NCBI GenBank assembly: GCA_949987565.1
Contig: OX465102.1
Location: 19,851,493-19,915,492, forward strand
Source of the DNA: Luidia sarsii
Lineage: Eukaryota; Echinodermata; Asteroidea; Paxillosida; Luidiidae
Length of the DNA: 64,000 nucleotides
Reading direction: 5' to 3'
Positions within the stretch are counted from its first letter, which is position 1, and the number at the start of each line of letters is the position of its first letter. A program made the translations under genes and the position numbers. Under the pieces are notes generated by a model. It saw only the letters and a list, made by a program, of their open reading frames with translations. It had not been told where the DNA came from and did no database searches. Shown here piece after piece: positions 1 to 9,956 of the stretch.

Positions 1-137
1 ATTAGTGAGAGGAGGGGGAAAGATCAAAGAGAAGGGCAAGGAGTGGGGTAGGGATTAGTGACAATAGGGGGAAAGATCAGAGAGAGAAGTGTGAAAGACT
101 GAACACAAAAGAAGGATTATCAGAAAGCTGCATGGTG

Positions 138-1476
138 TTAGTCATTACCCTCCTGGATGTTGAGACCATGTGGTTGAATAGTCCGAAGACGCTTCATCCA
201 CATTTTCTCACGGCTAAGACGGACAGCATTACTACGGTGACCAAGAGATTCTATGCCCAGTACACTCATATCTGATATCGAATGATCAGGGAGATTGAAG
301 TGATACCCAACAGGGGTGTCCATTTTACCGGTTTTGATGGTAGACCTATGGCCATAGATTCGTTTTTTGAGGGTGTTTTTTGTCTCGCCAACATACTGAA
401 TATTACAAACTCTACAAGAGATGGGGTATATGATGTTTGAGGTAGTGCACGTGATAGAGCCATAGGTCGTGTGGGTAGTTCCAGAAGAATGTCCATTGAA
501 AGAGTCTATTTCCTTGACATGTGTCTTGCAAACAATGCATTTCGAGGTACACTTAAATGTACCAAATTTGGTTGGAGGTGAAGAGTCCAAAGGGGGAACC
601 TCTGCTCGGACAATTAAGTCACGCAGGTTACGGGGGCGCCTGAAAGCCAAAACAGGCGAATTAGGAATGGCTTCAGCCAGACGATCTGAAGTGTGGAGAA
701 TATGGTGGTTTTCCTTAGTTATCTTCCTGAGAGGAGGAAGAGAAGGGTGGTAGGAAGTAACTAAGGGAACCTTGGGCTTGTCCTTGGGACCTGGTGGCTT
801 TTGTTTTAGTGCCGAACTTCTGGGAATGGAATAGACTTTAGCAATGGAGTTCTTCACTTGGCGAGAACTATAGCCTCTAGCAACCAAGTTACTGGCCAAT
901 ACACGTGTATGGCGGCGAAAGTCAGACTCATTGGAACATATACGCCTCAATCTGAGGGCCTGGCTGTAAGCTATACCAAGGAGGTATTAGGCGAGCTATA
1001 CCAGTCTTACAGTGTCTGGGGTGACAACTGGAGGAATGGAGATATTGATGAGTGTCGGTGGGCTTAGAATACAAGTCAGTAGTGAGTGTATTGAGGTCTT
1101 TCCGGACGGTGACGTCCAGAAAGTGGGTCTGTTGAAGAGACTGCTCCCAAGTAAATTTGATAGTCCTATGGAAGGAATTGATGTGGTCAAAGAAAGCATT
1201 CATGCTGCTACCGTCCCTAGTCCAAATGAAGAACACGTCATCTATGTATCTCCACCAAATCCAGGGACGGCATGGAGCCTCACTGAGCATGCGTTCCTCA
1301 AGGTCACCCATGAAGAGGCATGCAAAGGAAGGGGCCATGCGCGTGCCCATGGCAGTACCATGCACTTGAAGATAGTGCTTGCCAAGAAAGGAGAAATTAT
1401 TCTTGGCCAGCACTAACCTCATGAGGGTGGTTATGTCGGAGATGGGTGGAGAAGACTGTTTTCCTTTGGCCAGCAG
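138..1476 (-). pseudogene. Penelope-like RT/GIY-YIG endonuclease ORF, broken by a frameshift
   Basis: Two open frames (928-1422 and 138-950, read on the minus strand) correspond to consecutive parts of the single ORF of the copy at 25410-27254. The first carries the RT palm motifs GTAMGTRMAPSFACLFMG and RYIDDVFFIW. The second carries the Cys-rich linker (KCTSKCIVC) and the GIY-YIG core (ISCRVCNIQYVGET, with R and H downstream). They are put out of frame by a 25-base insertion at 978-1002. The N-terminal half of the RT is absent because of 5' truncation. The product would be inactive. Confidence 0.9.
970..1002. other. 25-bp insertion with flanking 8-bp duplication inside the PLE ORF
   Basis: Compared with the intact copy, bases 978-1002 are extra. 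The octamer gctatacc occurs at 970-977 and again at 995-1002, so 17 new bases sit between direct copies of an 8-bp target. This resembles an excision footprint or a very small insertion. The inserted caaggaggtatta word also occurs at about 57643, next to a LINE fragment. It is the direct cause of the frameshift. Confidence 0.6.
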
Positions 1477-1503
1477 TTTGCAACATTTTTGTATATCACC
1501 TCA

Positions 1504-1800
1504 GGTAAAATACTGAAGTAGTATAGGCCTACAAGTTTTCTGACTGAAATCCCCAAAGTTTACCATTTGGAAGAGCCTTTACCCTAGGACTTTATAATGA
1601 CAAACAATTTACAAGCTACTTTCTCTTCATTTTTTTTTAAATAGTTTACATTAAAAGGAAGAACCTTCCAAAGTACTCCATTCTCTCCGTATGGTCAATA
1701 TGTGGATGTCTACAGTCTGCCAGTGGTCTTGTTTGCATCAGTCTTGTCACTGTAGATTGGTTGACAATGTTTAATGCAGTGAAAAAATAACAAACAATGA
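1504..1800. other. No gene recognised
   Basis: AT-rich DNA between the PLE and the lectin gene. It would include any downstream intron of the minus-strand lectin gene, whose donor is at 1807-1802. No coding exon is visible. Confidence 0.5.
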
Positions 1801-1816
1801 TACTTACAGGACTTCT

Positions 1817-2344
1817 CTAAAGATGACGACATCCTTTCATCTGTTTGCTTGTAGGCATTTTACAGATGTACTCATTTTGCAGCGTACATCCAACATCATC
1901 CAATTTCCAATCACGATTTGATACTGTTCTGGCACATAAGCTCCCGCTATGACCATTGGGTTCTCCACCTTTCCATGCATCATAGCTTGAAGATGTACCA
2001 TCAGTCCAGGTAAAGTTGTATGTGCCTTCAGGGTCATGATAGCCAGCCCAGAAAAAAAGAGTTCTAATTCGAGTCTTTGCATACTTTATGAGGAAGTCAT
2101 GCTCTTCACGACTTAACACAGATGTCAAATGTGCAGATGCTGAGAGTGTTTTACAATGAGCTTCTGCATCGTAGAATGGTTTTTGCTCATTCACATAAAG
2201 ATAGCAGTGATTGCTGAAGTCTACCCAAGGTGGAGGACAGTGAGTTGCAATTGCCTTACTCTTGCAACTATATGACATTACCACTTGCACATAGATCTCC
2301 ACTGCTACACACAGAAGAATACACTTTGAAAGCATTTTGTTCAT
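1817..2344 (-). CDS. Secreted C-type lectin, type A (175 residues)
   Basis: A single open exon for a small secreted C-type lectin. An N-terminal hydrophobic signal segment (about residues 5-24) is followed by one C-type lectin-like domain starting at CPPPW. The long-form cysteines are present (CPPPW, HCYLYV, EAHC, SLCA, DDVGC, YICKM), as is a WAGYHD version of the WIGL motif. The sugar-site triplet is EPN (mannose-type in the family). The WND position reads LDD, so calcium and sugar binding may be weakened but are plausible. A consensus donor (GTAAGT) lies 9 bases after the stop (exon end 1808), so the gene has a 3'UTR intron or alternative end. It is the only lectin copy on the minus strand and lies 36 kb from the array. 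It pairs best with the copies at 42802 and 51043. Confidence 0.9.
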   Translation of the reverse strand: MNKMLSKCILLCVAVEIYVQVVMSYSCKSKAIATHCPPPWVDFSNHCYLYVNEQKPFYDAEAHCKTLSASAHLTSVLSREEHDFLIKYAKTRIRTLFFWAGYHDPEGTYNFTWTDGTSSSYDAWKGGEPNGHSGSLCARTVSNRDWKLDDVGCTLQNEYICKMPTSKQMKGCRHL

Positions 2345-3084
2345 GTCAGTGGATGTGGTGAAGAAACAATTTAATGTTCAGTCCCAAGCGCTTGTTGTAG
2401 AGGTATGAACGTCAAGTCCAACAAAGACAGCTGTCTGCTTGAAATAATGGACCACAAGTGAAGCAGGCAGTCTTCAAGAATACGCCGATCCAGTAGGCCA
2501 CGCCCCTTGACAAATTCACCAATCACAACGCGCGATTAAGGTCCGACAAATTGCCGCCATTTTGTCTGACATAACGTTTTAAATGTTGTATTCTTTACTA
2601 CACACTTTTCGTTGTGTTTACATTTGTTTCGTATGTACCAGGCAATTCATTTGCAAACCGGAGTTGTATCCTCAACCATGGTCAAGCGGTGTTTATATTT
2701 TCATTGTAATACCGACTCTCGATACCCTGGGAAGAGAGGAAATGTACATTTTTGAACTTTTCCCAAACCAAAGTCCAATGGAGTGAAGTGTTTTCGGTGG
2801 TTGAGGGCATGCAGTGGACGCGCAAGGCGTGTGGGCGATAGTGACAAGATGTGCGCGGTTGCTTGGCCGTTGCTATGGTGGGCGTGGGCTCCTGGATCGG
2901 TGGTTGTGCTCTCACATTCAAGCATACTGCTCAGTGCCCATGCAGCCCACTTTTATACCGTAGCACCCAATCAGCTTTGTGGCAGCCACTTAATAATTGA
3001 GTCATATATAAGAACATGTGCAGCGTGCATCAATATCCACTTACTGTTATATGTACAAAGATATCGTATGCAACTTTAAAGGCC
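2345..3084. other. Upstream region of the lectin gene; no further gene seen
   Basis: Contains a short GC-richer patch (see 2480-2575). Otherwise only short open frames without recognisable similarity. Confidence 0.45.
2480..2575 (-). promoter_or_regulatory. Possible promoter patch
   Basis: A CpG-containing patch about 140 bases upstream of the lectin ATG holds a GC box-like CCACGCCCC, a CCAATCA box and GCCGCCATTTTG, which resembles a YY1 site. A similar gccgccatgtttgtctgac string is at about 7140, so it could instead be part of a repeat. No TATA box was identified. Confidence 0.25.
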
Positions 3085-4262
3085 CAATGCAACATTTGGA
3101 AGATAGGGAAACATCGATGTCCACAGATTTCCTTCTAATTTACACACACAGTTTGTAGATAGTCATGATATATTCCTCGTGTTGAAATCTTACTGTCTGA
3201 ATTGCTGTACTTCTAGAGAAATCTTCATTCAAACATCGACAAATTGTTTAGTACTCGTGAGTAATAAACTATTTCTTACACTATTGAACGATGCGTAAAC
3301 CGTGACGGCTTTTAGCATTTTTCTACTTTTTCTGATAACCATTTGAGCTAAAACATTCGCAGGTTTTCTATTTGGGAATGTTTAATGGTTTAACACAAAC
3401 TGTGGCAATCTTTTGACTTTTACCAATGTTGTATAGGGCCTTTAAGTGCGTGACGTCAATTGAAATACTGTTATTTTCAGTTCCCAGGCCAAGTTTCACC
3501 TTCACAATGATTTAACTCTCTCTTCTCTGAGCCACGGGCATAAACGACACGACATATTTCATTGATTTCTGTCCTCCCCATCCGCCCCGCTTAATCATGC
3601 CTTGCTCCTTGGGAGACTGGTTGGCCATTTTTTTTAGACACGAACAATGGTTCTTTTATCCATAATCAATGGCATATAAGTCCTTCCCTGAACGGCAGGG
3701 ATTTTGCATTGGAAGTTCAATTCTTCCCATTAATAAATCTCCATCCTCACCTTCAACTTGTGGTATATGTTCATTTACCTGTCATGGTTTTTCTTTTTCT
3801 TTATTTAAGATGAATCTCGTTGCTAAGCAACCGTAAAAATCAATACGAAGCGCCATACTGAAACATTCTATGAGCGGTTTAATTACATAGCCTATACGTG
3901 CATGCAAGTATCTTCCATTTCGTTCGAATGTTATGAAAGGACGTTTCACGTGATCTGCTATTTTATTCTGCCACAGTTTGTTGCCACAGTTTGTGTTAAA
4001 CCATAAAACATTCCCAAAAAGCAATACTGCCAAGGTTTCAGCTCAAATGGTAATCTGAGAAAAAGACAAAGGAAAAAACCCGTCACGTTTACTCACCGTT
4101 CTGTAGTGTAAGGAAAAGTTTATTACTCGTATTGTAATAAACAATTTGTCAATGTTTGAGTGAAGATTTCTAGAGAAGTACTGCACCCCAGACGGTTAGA
4201 GGATTCTATCATGGCCATCTACAAACTGTGTAAATTAGAAGGAAATTTTCTTGAGATCACAG
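3085..4262. repeat. Foldback element with ~330-bp inverted arms
   Basis: The left arm (about 3085-3435) is repeated in reverse complement at about 3965-4262. Shared landmarks are the segments around tttccttctaatttac, ctttctagagaaatcttc and ggtttaacacaaactgtgg. The ~530-bp centre has no recognisable gene. Related single arms lie at 30640-30870 (VAMP7 intron 1) and 52430-52610. It is probably a non-autonomous DNA transposon. Confidence 0.75.
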
Positions 4263-4600
4263 ATTGTTAGACCATCTGCAGTTGTATTTCAATATTTGCC
4301 AATTGCTCTAACTTCTCTTGCTCCCCTATGCCAGCACTCTCCCTTCCCCTCTGTCTCCCCATTTGTCTCCCCTCTGCCCCTGCCTCTGTCACTGCCTCTG
4401 CCTCTGCCTCTGCCTACCCCTTTGCATACCTCCCCCCTTTACCTCCCCTCACCCTCTGCCCCTCCCTCACTCTGTCTCTTTATGTCTCTATATGCCTCAG
4501 TCTCTGCCTCTCTGCCCTCATCATGCCTCCCCCTCTGCCTCATTTGTCTCCCCCTCTGCCTCTGCTTTTACCTCTTCCTTTATCTTGACAATGCATTTGA

Positions 4601-4862
4601 TTTTCCTGCCCTCAGGAGGCGATATTTGGACCAACAATTGCATGATAAAGGCGGCGAAAGTACCAGACAATGGCCTAGTCTGACTTACAAACTAGAACTT
4701 TAGCAGCAAGGAGCTGAGGAACCTGACAGAAGACATCATAAGAGACCTGGGCTTCGTGGAGTGGATCAGCAAGGACTATCAGTCTTCTGGTAATTATTTG
4801 CCTGCATTGAATCAATTAATGTGTAGATACATTCTGAATTTATAACATGAAGCTATAGTTGG
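4601..4862 (+). repeat. Exon-like tandem segment, copy 1
   Basis: First of three related segments (see 5726-5945). The candidate exon at 4696-4789 carries an insertion relative to copy 3 that shifts the frame after RNLTED, so this copy looks decayed. Confidence 0.6.
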
Positions 4863-5183
4863 AAAAACTGTAAACTGTAAGGACTGCCTCTCCATCTGCC
4901 CCTGATACTGCCACTGCCTCTGCCTTTTCCACTGTGTCTTTGCTGCCCCTTCCTCTGCCTCCCCCTCTGTTTCCTTTGAGGGGGACCTCTGCCTCTGCCT
5001 CTGCCTCTTCCTCTGCCTCTGCCTCTGTTTCTGCCTCTTCCTCTTCCTCTGCCTCTGCCTCTGCCTCTGCCTCTGCCTCTGCCTCGGCCTCTGTCTCTGC
5101 CTCTTTCTCTGCCTCTGTTTCTGCCTCTGTCTCTGCCTCTCTACTTTCACCTCTTCCTTTATCATGACACTGCACTCTATTTG

Positions 5184-5446
5184 ATTTTGCTGCCCTCAGG
5201 AGGCAATGTTTGAACCAACAATAAAATTGCACAATGAAGGCGGCAAAACTATCAGACAATGTCCCGGCCTGACTTATACCAAGTAACAAGAACTTCAGCA
5301 GCAAGGAGCTGAGGAACCTGGCAGAAGATATGAGACCTGTGCTTCATCGAGTGGATCAGCAAGGACTGTCTGTCTTCTGGTAATTATTTGCCTATATTGA
5401 ATCAGTTGAAGTGTACACACATTCTTCATTTATTACATGAAGCTGC
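5184..5446 (+). repeat. Exon-like tandem segment, copy 2
   Basis: Second copy. The candidate exon at 5291-5379 lacks several bases compared with copy 3 (near gaagatatgagacctgt), giving a frameshift. Spacing to copies 1 and 3 is 595 and 527 bases. Confidence 0.6.
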
Positions 5447-5720
5447 CCCTTGCACTGTGTCTTTGCTGCCAATGCCAATGGCTCCTCTCTGCCTCCCCCT
5501 GTACCTCCCCCTCTTTCTCCCTCTCTGTCTCCCCCTCTTCCTCAGCTCCCTGTCTGCCTCCCATCTTCCTCCCCTTTTCTTCCCCACTTTCTCCCCTCTT
5601 CCTCCTCTCTGCCTTCCCCTCTGGCTCCCCATGGCTCCCCATCCACCTCTCATCTTTGTCCTTTGTCTCCCCCTCTGCGTCTCTGCTTGCACCTCTTTAT
5701 CATGTCACTGCACTCTATTT

Positions 5721-5945
5721 GATTTTCCTGCCGTCAGGAGGCGATGTTTGGACCAACATTTGCACAATGAAGGCAGCAAAAGTACTAGACAATGGCCCGG
5801 CCTGACTTACCAACTAGAACTTCAGCAGCAAGGAGCTGAGGAATCTGGCAGAAGGCATGAGAGACCTGGGCTTCATGGAGTGGATCCAGAAAGGACTGTC
5901 AATCTTCTGGTAATTATTTGCCCAAATTTAATCAGTTGATTTTGC
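5721..5945 (+). repeat. Exon-like tandem segment, copy 3 (open frame kept)
   Basis: The segment starts with a cag/GAGGCGATGTTTGG acceptor-like site. It contains a second possible exon (5818-5909) bounded by AG and GTAATT that reads NFSSKELRNLAEGMRDLG then FMEWIQKGLSIFW. I do not recognise the protein. The amphipathic, charged composition and the flanking splice-like sites suggest an exon of a real gene captured in a tandem repeat. Only this copy stays in frame. It could equally be part of a transposon. No other exons were found nearby. Confidence 0.4.
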
Positions 5946-5994
5946 TTTCTGCTTTCACCTCTGAAACAAACAGGGACAAACACCCGATATCTGC

Positions 5995-6106
5995 TCTCCC
6001 TCTCCCTCTCCCTCTCCCTCTCCCTCTCCCTCTCCCTCTCCCTCTCCCTCTCCCTCTCCCTCTCCCTCTCCCTCTCCCTCTCCCTCTCCCTCTCCCTCTC
6101 CCTCTC
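5995..6106. repeat. (CTCCCT)n microsatellite, ~18 perfect units
   Basis: A perfect hexanucleotide tract. The minus strand is (GGGAGA)n, which has regularly spaced GGG runs (G-quadruplex potential) and is a homopurine-homopyrimidine mirror (triplex potential). Confidence 0.97.
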
Positions 6107-7654
6107 AAGCTGTTCACGAAATCCATTGAAAACGATGTTACGCGATGGCTGCAGTGCTCATTCACAAGTGCGTGTAGGCTATACACGGAGGAACTATTAT
6201 TATTTAGTTATAAAAACGAAATCCGGCATATTGTTGACAGGCAGTGCGTGTCGTGTATGAAGCGCGCGTCATGGATATGATAATAAACAGCATGTACAAT
6301 AGAAAGAGTGAACGCCCAATCCCTAACTTGAAGTATAGGGTTAACTGAAGTACGGGTATATTCAGTACACCAATTCCATGGTAAATATTACAATTAAGAT
6401 TTAAGAAAATTGATACAAAACAAACAAAACAATAGGCCTAAATAGTCAAACAAACAAAGGAAAATTAACTGGGGACTTTTGAACAAATTGAAAAATTGCC
6501 AAAGAAAAGAAATTTGACTCAAATTTTTCATTGCCAATTTTTCAACTTGTCAATTTAAAACAATAAATAATCAAACAAGCAACCTGCCTGACAGATAAAC
6601 AAACTGGTAGACAGACAAACAGACAGGTAGACAGACAGACAAAGTAACAACTCTGGTAGACGCGTTTTAATGGCATAGCAAGCTAAATTACTAAATTGCA
6701 ATGTTCTGCCTTTCTGATGATTGAGTTCGGTTTCAAATTAACCGTTGAATCGAAAGAAGAAAGCTTTCTACTCCCTCCATGAACATTTGCACAAAGACGA
6801 TTCTCCGATACCCGTGTGGTGTGGAGGCAAGACGGAATGTCGAGTTGAAAGAGCAGTTCGCGTGTCCATTGATATACTGATACATATTCATGAGTGAGGC
6901 GGCCAATGATTGGCTGGGCGCCATCTGTGGAATGCTTTGACCGCCGTTTGCAAACACGCTGGGCATGCGTGGGCCGCGTCCCGATTCATTGAGTGCGGCT
7001 GGAAATACCACATAAGACAATGGGAACTGCGACTTCCATAGGCATGCGTGTAACTTGAAGCCGCAGCCGATGAATTCGGGACACGGCCAGCCATTAGACA
7101 ATGGCCACTGCACTAACGCACGTGGAAAACAAGTCAGCTTGGCCGCCATGTTTGTCTGACTGTCATGGAGTGACATGGTTGAGTTCCCCTGCTTGGGGTC
7201 GAATTCCCCCCTGATTTCAGGACGAGAGCTCGGCGTTATCTTGGACCTACATCGTCTATTATGTGCTAGCTGTCTTCGGTATACGGGTTGAAGGTACGTG
7301 TCTTGGGAATTTGGGAATTCACGCTTGAGTCAGTCGGGATGAATAAGATCCGGGTGATATTGATAATAACAACAACGCATGTGAGGGTATGTCACTGTGA
7401 GATTACATGTATAGTATGTGCTACAACCATGGAGCTATAAAAAGGTTGTTTCAACACGGCATTTTGTTGCCATTGCTGAAAATGAAATGCTGATTAATAC
7501 TAAATGAACAAACTCATTGACTAAAATGAAAGTACAAATTATTCACAAGGCCTACCTGTGCCCACAAAACATTCCGTTTCCAGGGGTCTCGCGGGAGAGT
7601 TGATTTATCCATGATTCGTAATAATTGCTGACTAATTGGGGCTGTGGATGCGTA
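6107..7654. other. No gene recognised
   Basis: Includes an AT-rich part, a CAGACA-rich stretch (about 6600-6645) and a CpG-richer part (about 6880-7260) with a YY1-like GCCGCCATGTTT site at about 7141. The 147-residue minus-strand open frame at 6733-7176 has no recognisable domain and I do not call it a gene. The CpG patch could be an unrecognised promoter or first exon. Confidence 0.4.
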
Positions 7655-8092
7655 CGTCAAACGTAAATGAAACCTCCCAGCAAGAAAGATACTGGGCCAA
7701 GATATTAGTTTAATACTTACGCCGTGAAAGGTTGGTTAAAAAATAACAGTAAATCCACAATAGAGCGCCTATTTGTTATGTATAATTATAGAAAAATTGG
7801 CTCTGCTGGCAAAAAACACATGCCGAAACAGATTTTGCCTTAATGCACTCACCGTAAAAAGGTGGGAACAAAATAATTATTATTATTATGTAGAAAAACT
7901 GCGGACCGTCGTCCGGCTGACACTCACCTCACAAAGTCACGATTCTAGGCAAGACTTCATGTCTAATTTAGTTTGCAAGTGGTTGTGCCAGACAGTGACG
8001 ATTTTCTACATATCAATAGGTGTCTATTTGTGGATTTAGGGTTATTTCCACCCTTTTATAGTGACGGGTGCTAAACTAAAATCTTGCCAGGC
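7655..8092. repeat. MITE-like element, copy 1
   Basis: Homologous over its length to 21280-21717, sharing tggttgtgccagacagtg and tgtggatttagggtt. Its right end, gggtgctaaactaaaatcttgcc, is the inverse of the left end of the other copy, so the family has terminal inverted repeats of about 35 bp. Non-coding. Confidence 0.7.
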
Positions 8093-8230
8093 CACCATCT
8101 AAGGGCTTGATAGCTCATATATGGTAAGAGTGCTGGTACGGGAAATTGGAGGTCTCTCGGCCAAGTACCGGCCCAGGCAGGTTTCTTTGCAAAATTTAAC
8201 TTTGCAAGTTCAAAATTTACTTGATTTTCT
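8091..8230 (+). repeat. tRNA-derived SINE, partial
   Basis: The tRNA-like head has a box-A-like tagctcatatatggtaagag and a degraded box B (aagtaccgg), followed by the family tail tttctttgc. Same family as 8330-8600. Confidence 0.65.
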
Positions 8231-8329
8231 CAAATAAATTTTGAAGATTTAAAATTCAATTGAATTGAAAAAGCTGCATCCGCTTTGTGTGATCCCCGAG
8301 TTGATGTATCCAGAAAAATATGAAGTTCC

Positions 8330-8600
8330 ACTGATGTAGCCAGGTTTACGGCAATTGGAGTTTGCATCTGAATGAAAGCTGGGGCGTGTTCCCTGGAGGT
8401 ATACGGCAGTTAATGGTTGAATTGCTTCTTATTGGCGCCCCCACCCAGGCAAAGAGGGTTGACTATTTGGAAAGGCTACCATCTAATTAAAGACTGCATA
8501 GCTCAGATGGGAAGAGCGCTGGTATACGCAACCAGAGGTCTCGGGCTCAAGTCCCGGTTCAGTCAAAGTTTTCTTTGCCAAGTTTCTAATGTTTCAAAAT
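8330..8600 (+). repeat. tRNA-derived SINE, best-preserved copy
   Basis: Reads a leader with tctgaatgaaagc and tacggcagttaatgg, then a tRNA-like head (box A tagctcagatgggaagagcg, box B gctcaagtcccgg), then agtcaaagttttctttgcc. The tRNA part lacks a proper acceptor stem, so it is a SINE and not a tRNA gene. About a dozen copies occur in the window in both orientations. Confidence 0.8.
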
Positions 8601-8890
8601 TCTTCAAAAGTTCAACAGTTTTACATTTATTTGGGTGACATTGGTAGTGCATTTGTTTATGAAATGTTTTTAAGTTTTTATATCAGCGGACGTGATTACA
8701 AGGAAACAAGATCCGTGTTGATCAAAGTGAATGTCGATGTTCTGGAGTGGTATGTTCACAGAGGTATAGGCTGACCATTGAGATTTGAAGGTTGGCATGG
8801 TGAGAAGATCAGGATAAATAGGTTTGAGGAGACACCATGTAAATTCTCTTTTGTGAGTAAGTGTGGTTCTGAAAAGAACCGGAGGAACTC

Positions 8891-8924
8891 GACGTTTCGA
8901 ACAGTATATTCTGCTCGTCTTCAG
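8891..8924 (-). ncRNA. Hammerhead-like motif in the left PLE arm (candidate)
   Basis: On the minus strand, CTGAAGA is followed by a short hairpin (CGAGCAG with CTGTTCG) and then GAAACGTC. This order (CUGANGA, stem II, GAAA, then GUC) is that of a minimal hammerhead ribozyme, which established work reports in Penelope-like terminal repeats. Stem III would be almost absent, so activity is doubtful. Confidence 0.35.
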
Positions 8925-9052
8925 GAGAATGCTGGATTCCAACTGGGAGTGGGGCTTATGTAGTGTGGAGAGGGATCCTGGTGAGGGGATTAGCTCAATG
9001 GAGGGTGAAGGCGGGAAATGTAAAGGCGGGAACAAGGGGATGCTGCAAAGGG

Positions 9053-9585
9053 TCCCCTATACCCAAAGCCAACCTAATAGGGCCCCTAGTTCCATCACTC
9101 TCCCCTACTTCGGTACTACCTCCCACCACATCCAACGTATCCTCCTCAAGCACGGCATTCGGGTGTTTCACACAACCCCCCTGAAGATACAACACCTACT
9201 GACTTCACACAAGGACCGCCAAGACCCCCACCGCAGACCAGGCGTTTACAAGATCCCGTGCTAATGTGGCAAGGTGTACATCGGCGAAACTGGTAGGGAC
9301 CTCCCTACCAGACTCAAAGAACACCGAGCCCATGGCAGGAAAGGAGATCTTGACAAGTCCTCGATTGTCAAGCACTCCTACACTGAAGACCACACCATCC
9401 ACTGGGACCAAGCCAAACTCATCACCAACATCCAGCATTGGTACCCACGTCGCATCAGGGAAGCCATCGAGATACACCGGCATAACACTGTCCCCCAAGA
9501 CATAGGTGTTAACATCAGCGACATCTGGCGCCCTATCCTCAAACCCCCCCCCCCCCCCCGGTCTGCTGGGTCTCCTATACCCTAG
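9053..9585 (+). pseudogene. Penelope-like C-terminal linker and GIY-YIG endonuclease, with an in-frame stop
   Basis: The frame reads through a linker (ITLPYFGTTSHHIQRILLKH, then RRPGVYKIPC), a TAA at 9262-9264, then CGKVYIGETGRDLPTRLKEH, the GIY-YIG nuclease core (YIGET, R, H), ending after DIWRPIL. The stop falls in the CxC motif just before the nuclease. The whole RT is missing, so this is a dead 3' fragment. A poly-C run follows at about 9547. Confidence 0.88.
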
Positions 9586-9831
9586 GACAACTAGGCCCCC
9601 CTCCCACTAGTTTCCCCCTCGGTTACAGTTGTTCACTCCCCTAGCAGTCCACCACTTATGACACACATGAGTGAACACACACACAGTACACCCAAAACTA
9701 GGATCCTGTGCAGCATCCCCTTGTTCCCGCCTTTACATTTCCCGCCTTCACCCTCCATTGAGCTAATCCCCTCACCAGGATCCCTCTCCACACTACATAA
9801 GCCCCACTCCCAGTTGGAATCCAGCATTCTC

Positions 9832-9866
9832 CTGAAGACGAGCAGAGTATACTGTTCGAAACGTCG
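9832..9866 (+). ncRNA. Hammerhead-like motif in the right PLE arm (candidate)
   Basis: The inverted partner of 8891-8924. CTGAAGA at 9832-9838, hairpin, GAAAC at 9858-9862, then GTC. The same caveat about stem III applies. Confidence 0.35.
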
Positions 9867-9956
9867 AGTTCCTCCGGTTCTTTTCAGAACCACACTTACT
9901 CACAAAAGAAAATTTACATGGTGTCTCCGCAAACCTATTTATCCAGGCTGACCATT

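Larger units (their letters stand above)
1..1503 (-). mobile_element. Penelope-like retroelement, copy 1 (5'-truncated, 3' end off-window)
   Basis: This is a minus-strand copy of the element seen nearly complete at 25035-27581, and nearly identical to it where they align. Bases 1-137 are the purine-rich 3' untranslated region, cut by the window edge. Bases 138-1476 are the C-terminal part of the reverse transcriptase and the GIY-YIG endonuclease. Homology stops abruptly at about 1476, where a 27-base segment (1477-1503) is attached that matches, in the same orientation, the first bases of the other copy (25034-25060). The close match between the copies suggests recent movement of the family. 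Confidence 0.92.
4325..5710. repeat. Pyrimidine-rich imperfect CCTCTG/CTCCCC tracts
   Basis: Three blocks (about 4325-4600, 4865-5160 and 5445-5700) of imperfect CTCTGC, CTCTGT and CTCCCC units alternate with the exon-like copies below. The middle block is close to a perfect (TGCCTC)n run. Long open frames here are artefacts of the low-complexity repeat. Confidence 0.85.
8768..9956 (+). mobile_element. Deleted Penelope-like element with inverted arms and 12-bp TSD
   Basis: The 12-mer aggctgaccatt flanks the element (8768-8779 and 9945-9956). The left arm (8812-9046) is the reverse complement of the right arm (9710-9944). The left arm has about 32 extra terminal bases (8780-8811) that the right arm lacks. 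Between them lies only the C-terminal, GIY-YIG end of a PLE ORF. This is a different subfamily from the copy at 25 kb but has the same asymmetric layout. Confidence 0.88.

Noticed and set aside
4251..5304. Several open frames of 80-150 codons around 4.3-5.3 kb
   Set aside because: Low-complexity CCTCTG translation in every frame; compositional artefact.
6733..7176. 147-codon minus-strand frame in a CpG-richer patch
   Set aside because: No recognisable domain, composition not protein-like; kept only as an unassigned region.
8490..8570. tRNA gene
   Set aside because: Boxes A and B are present but the acceptor and anticodon stems do not pair and the sequence recurs about a dozen times with SINE flanks.
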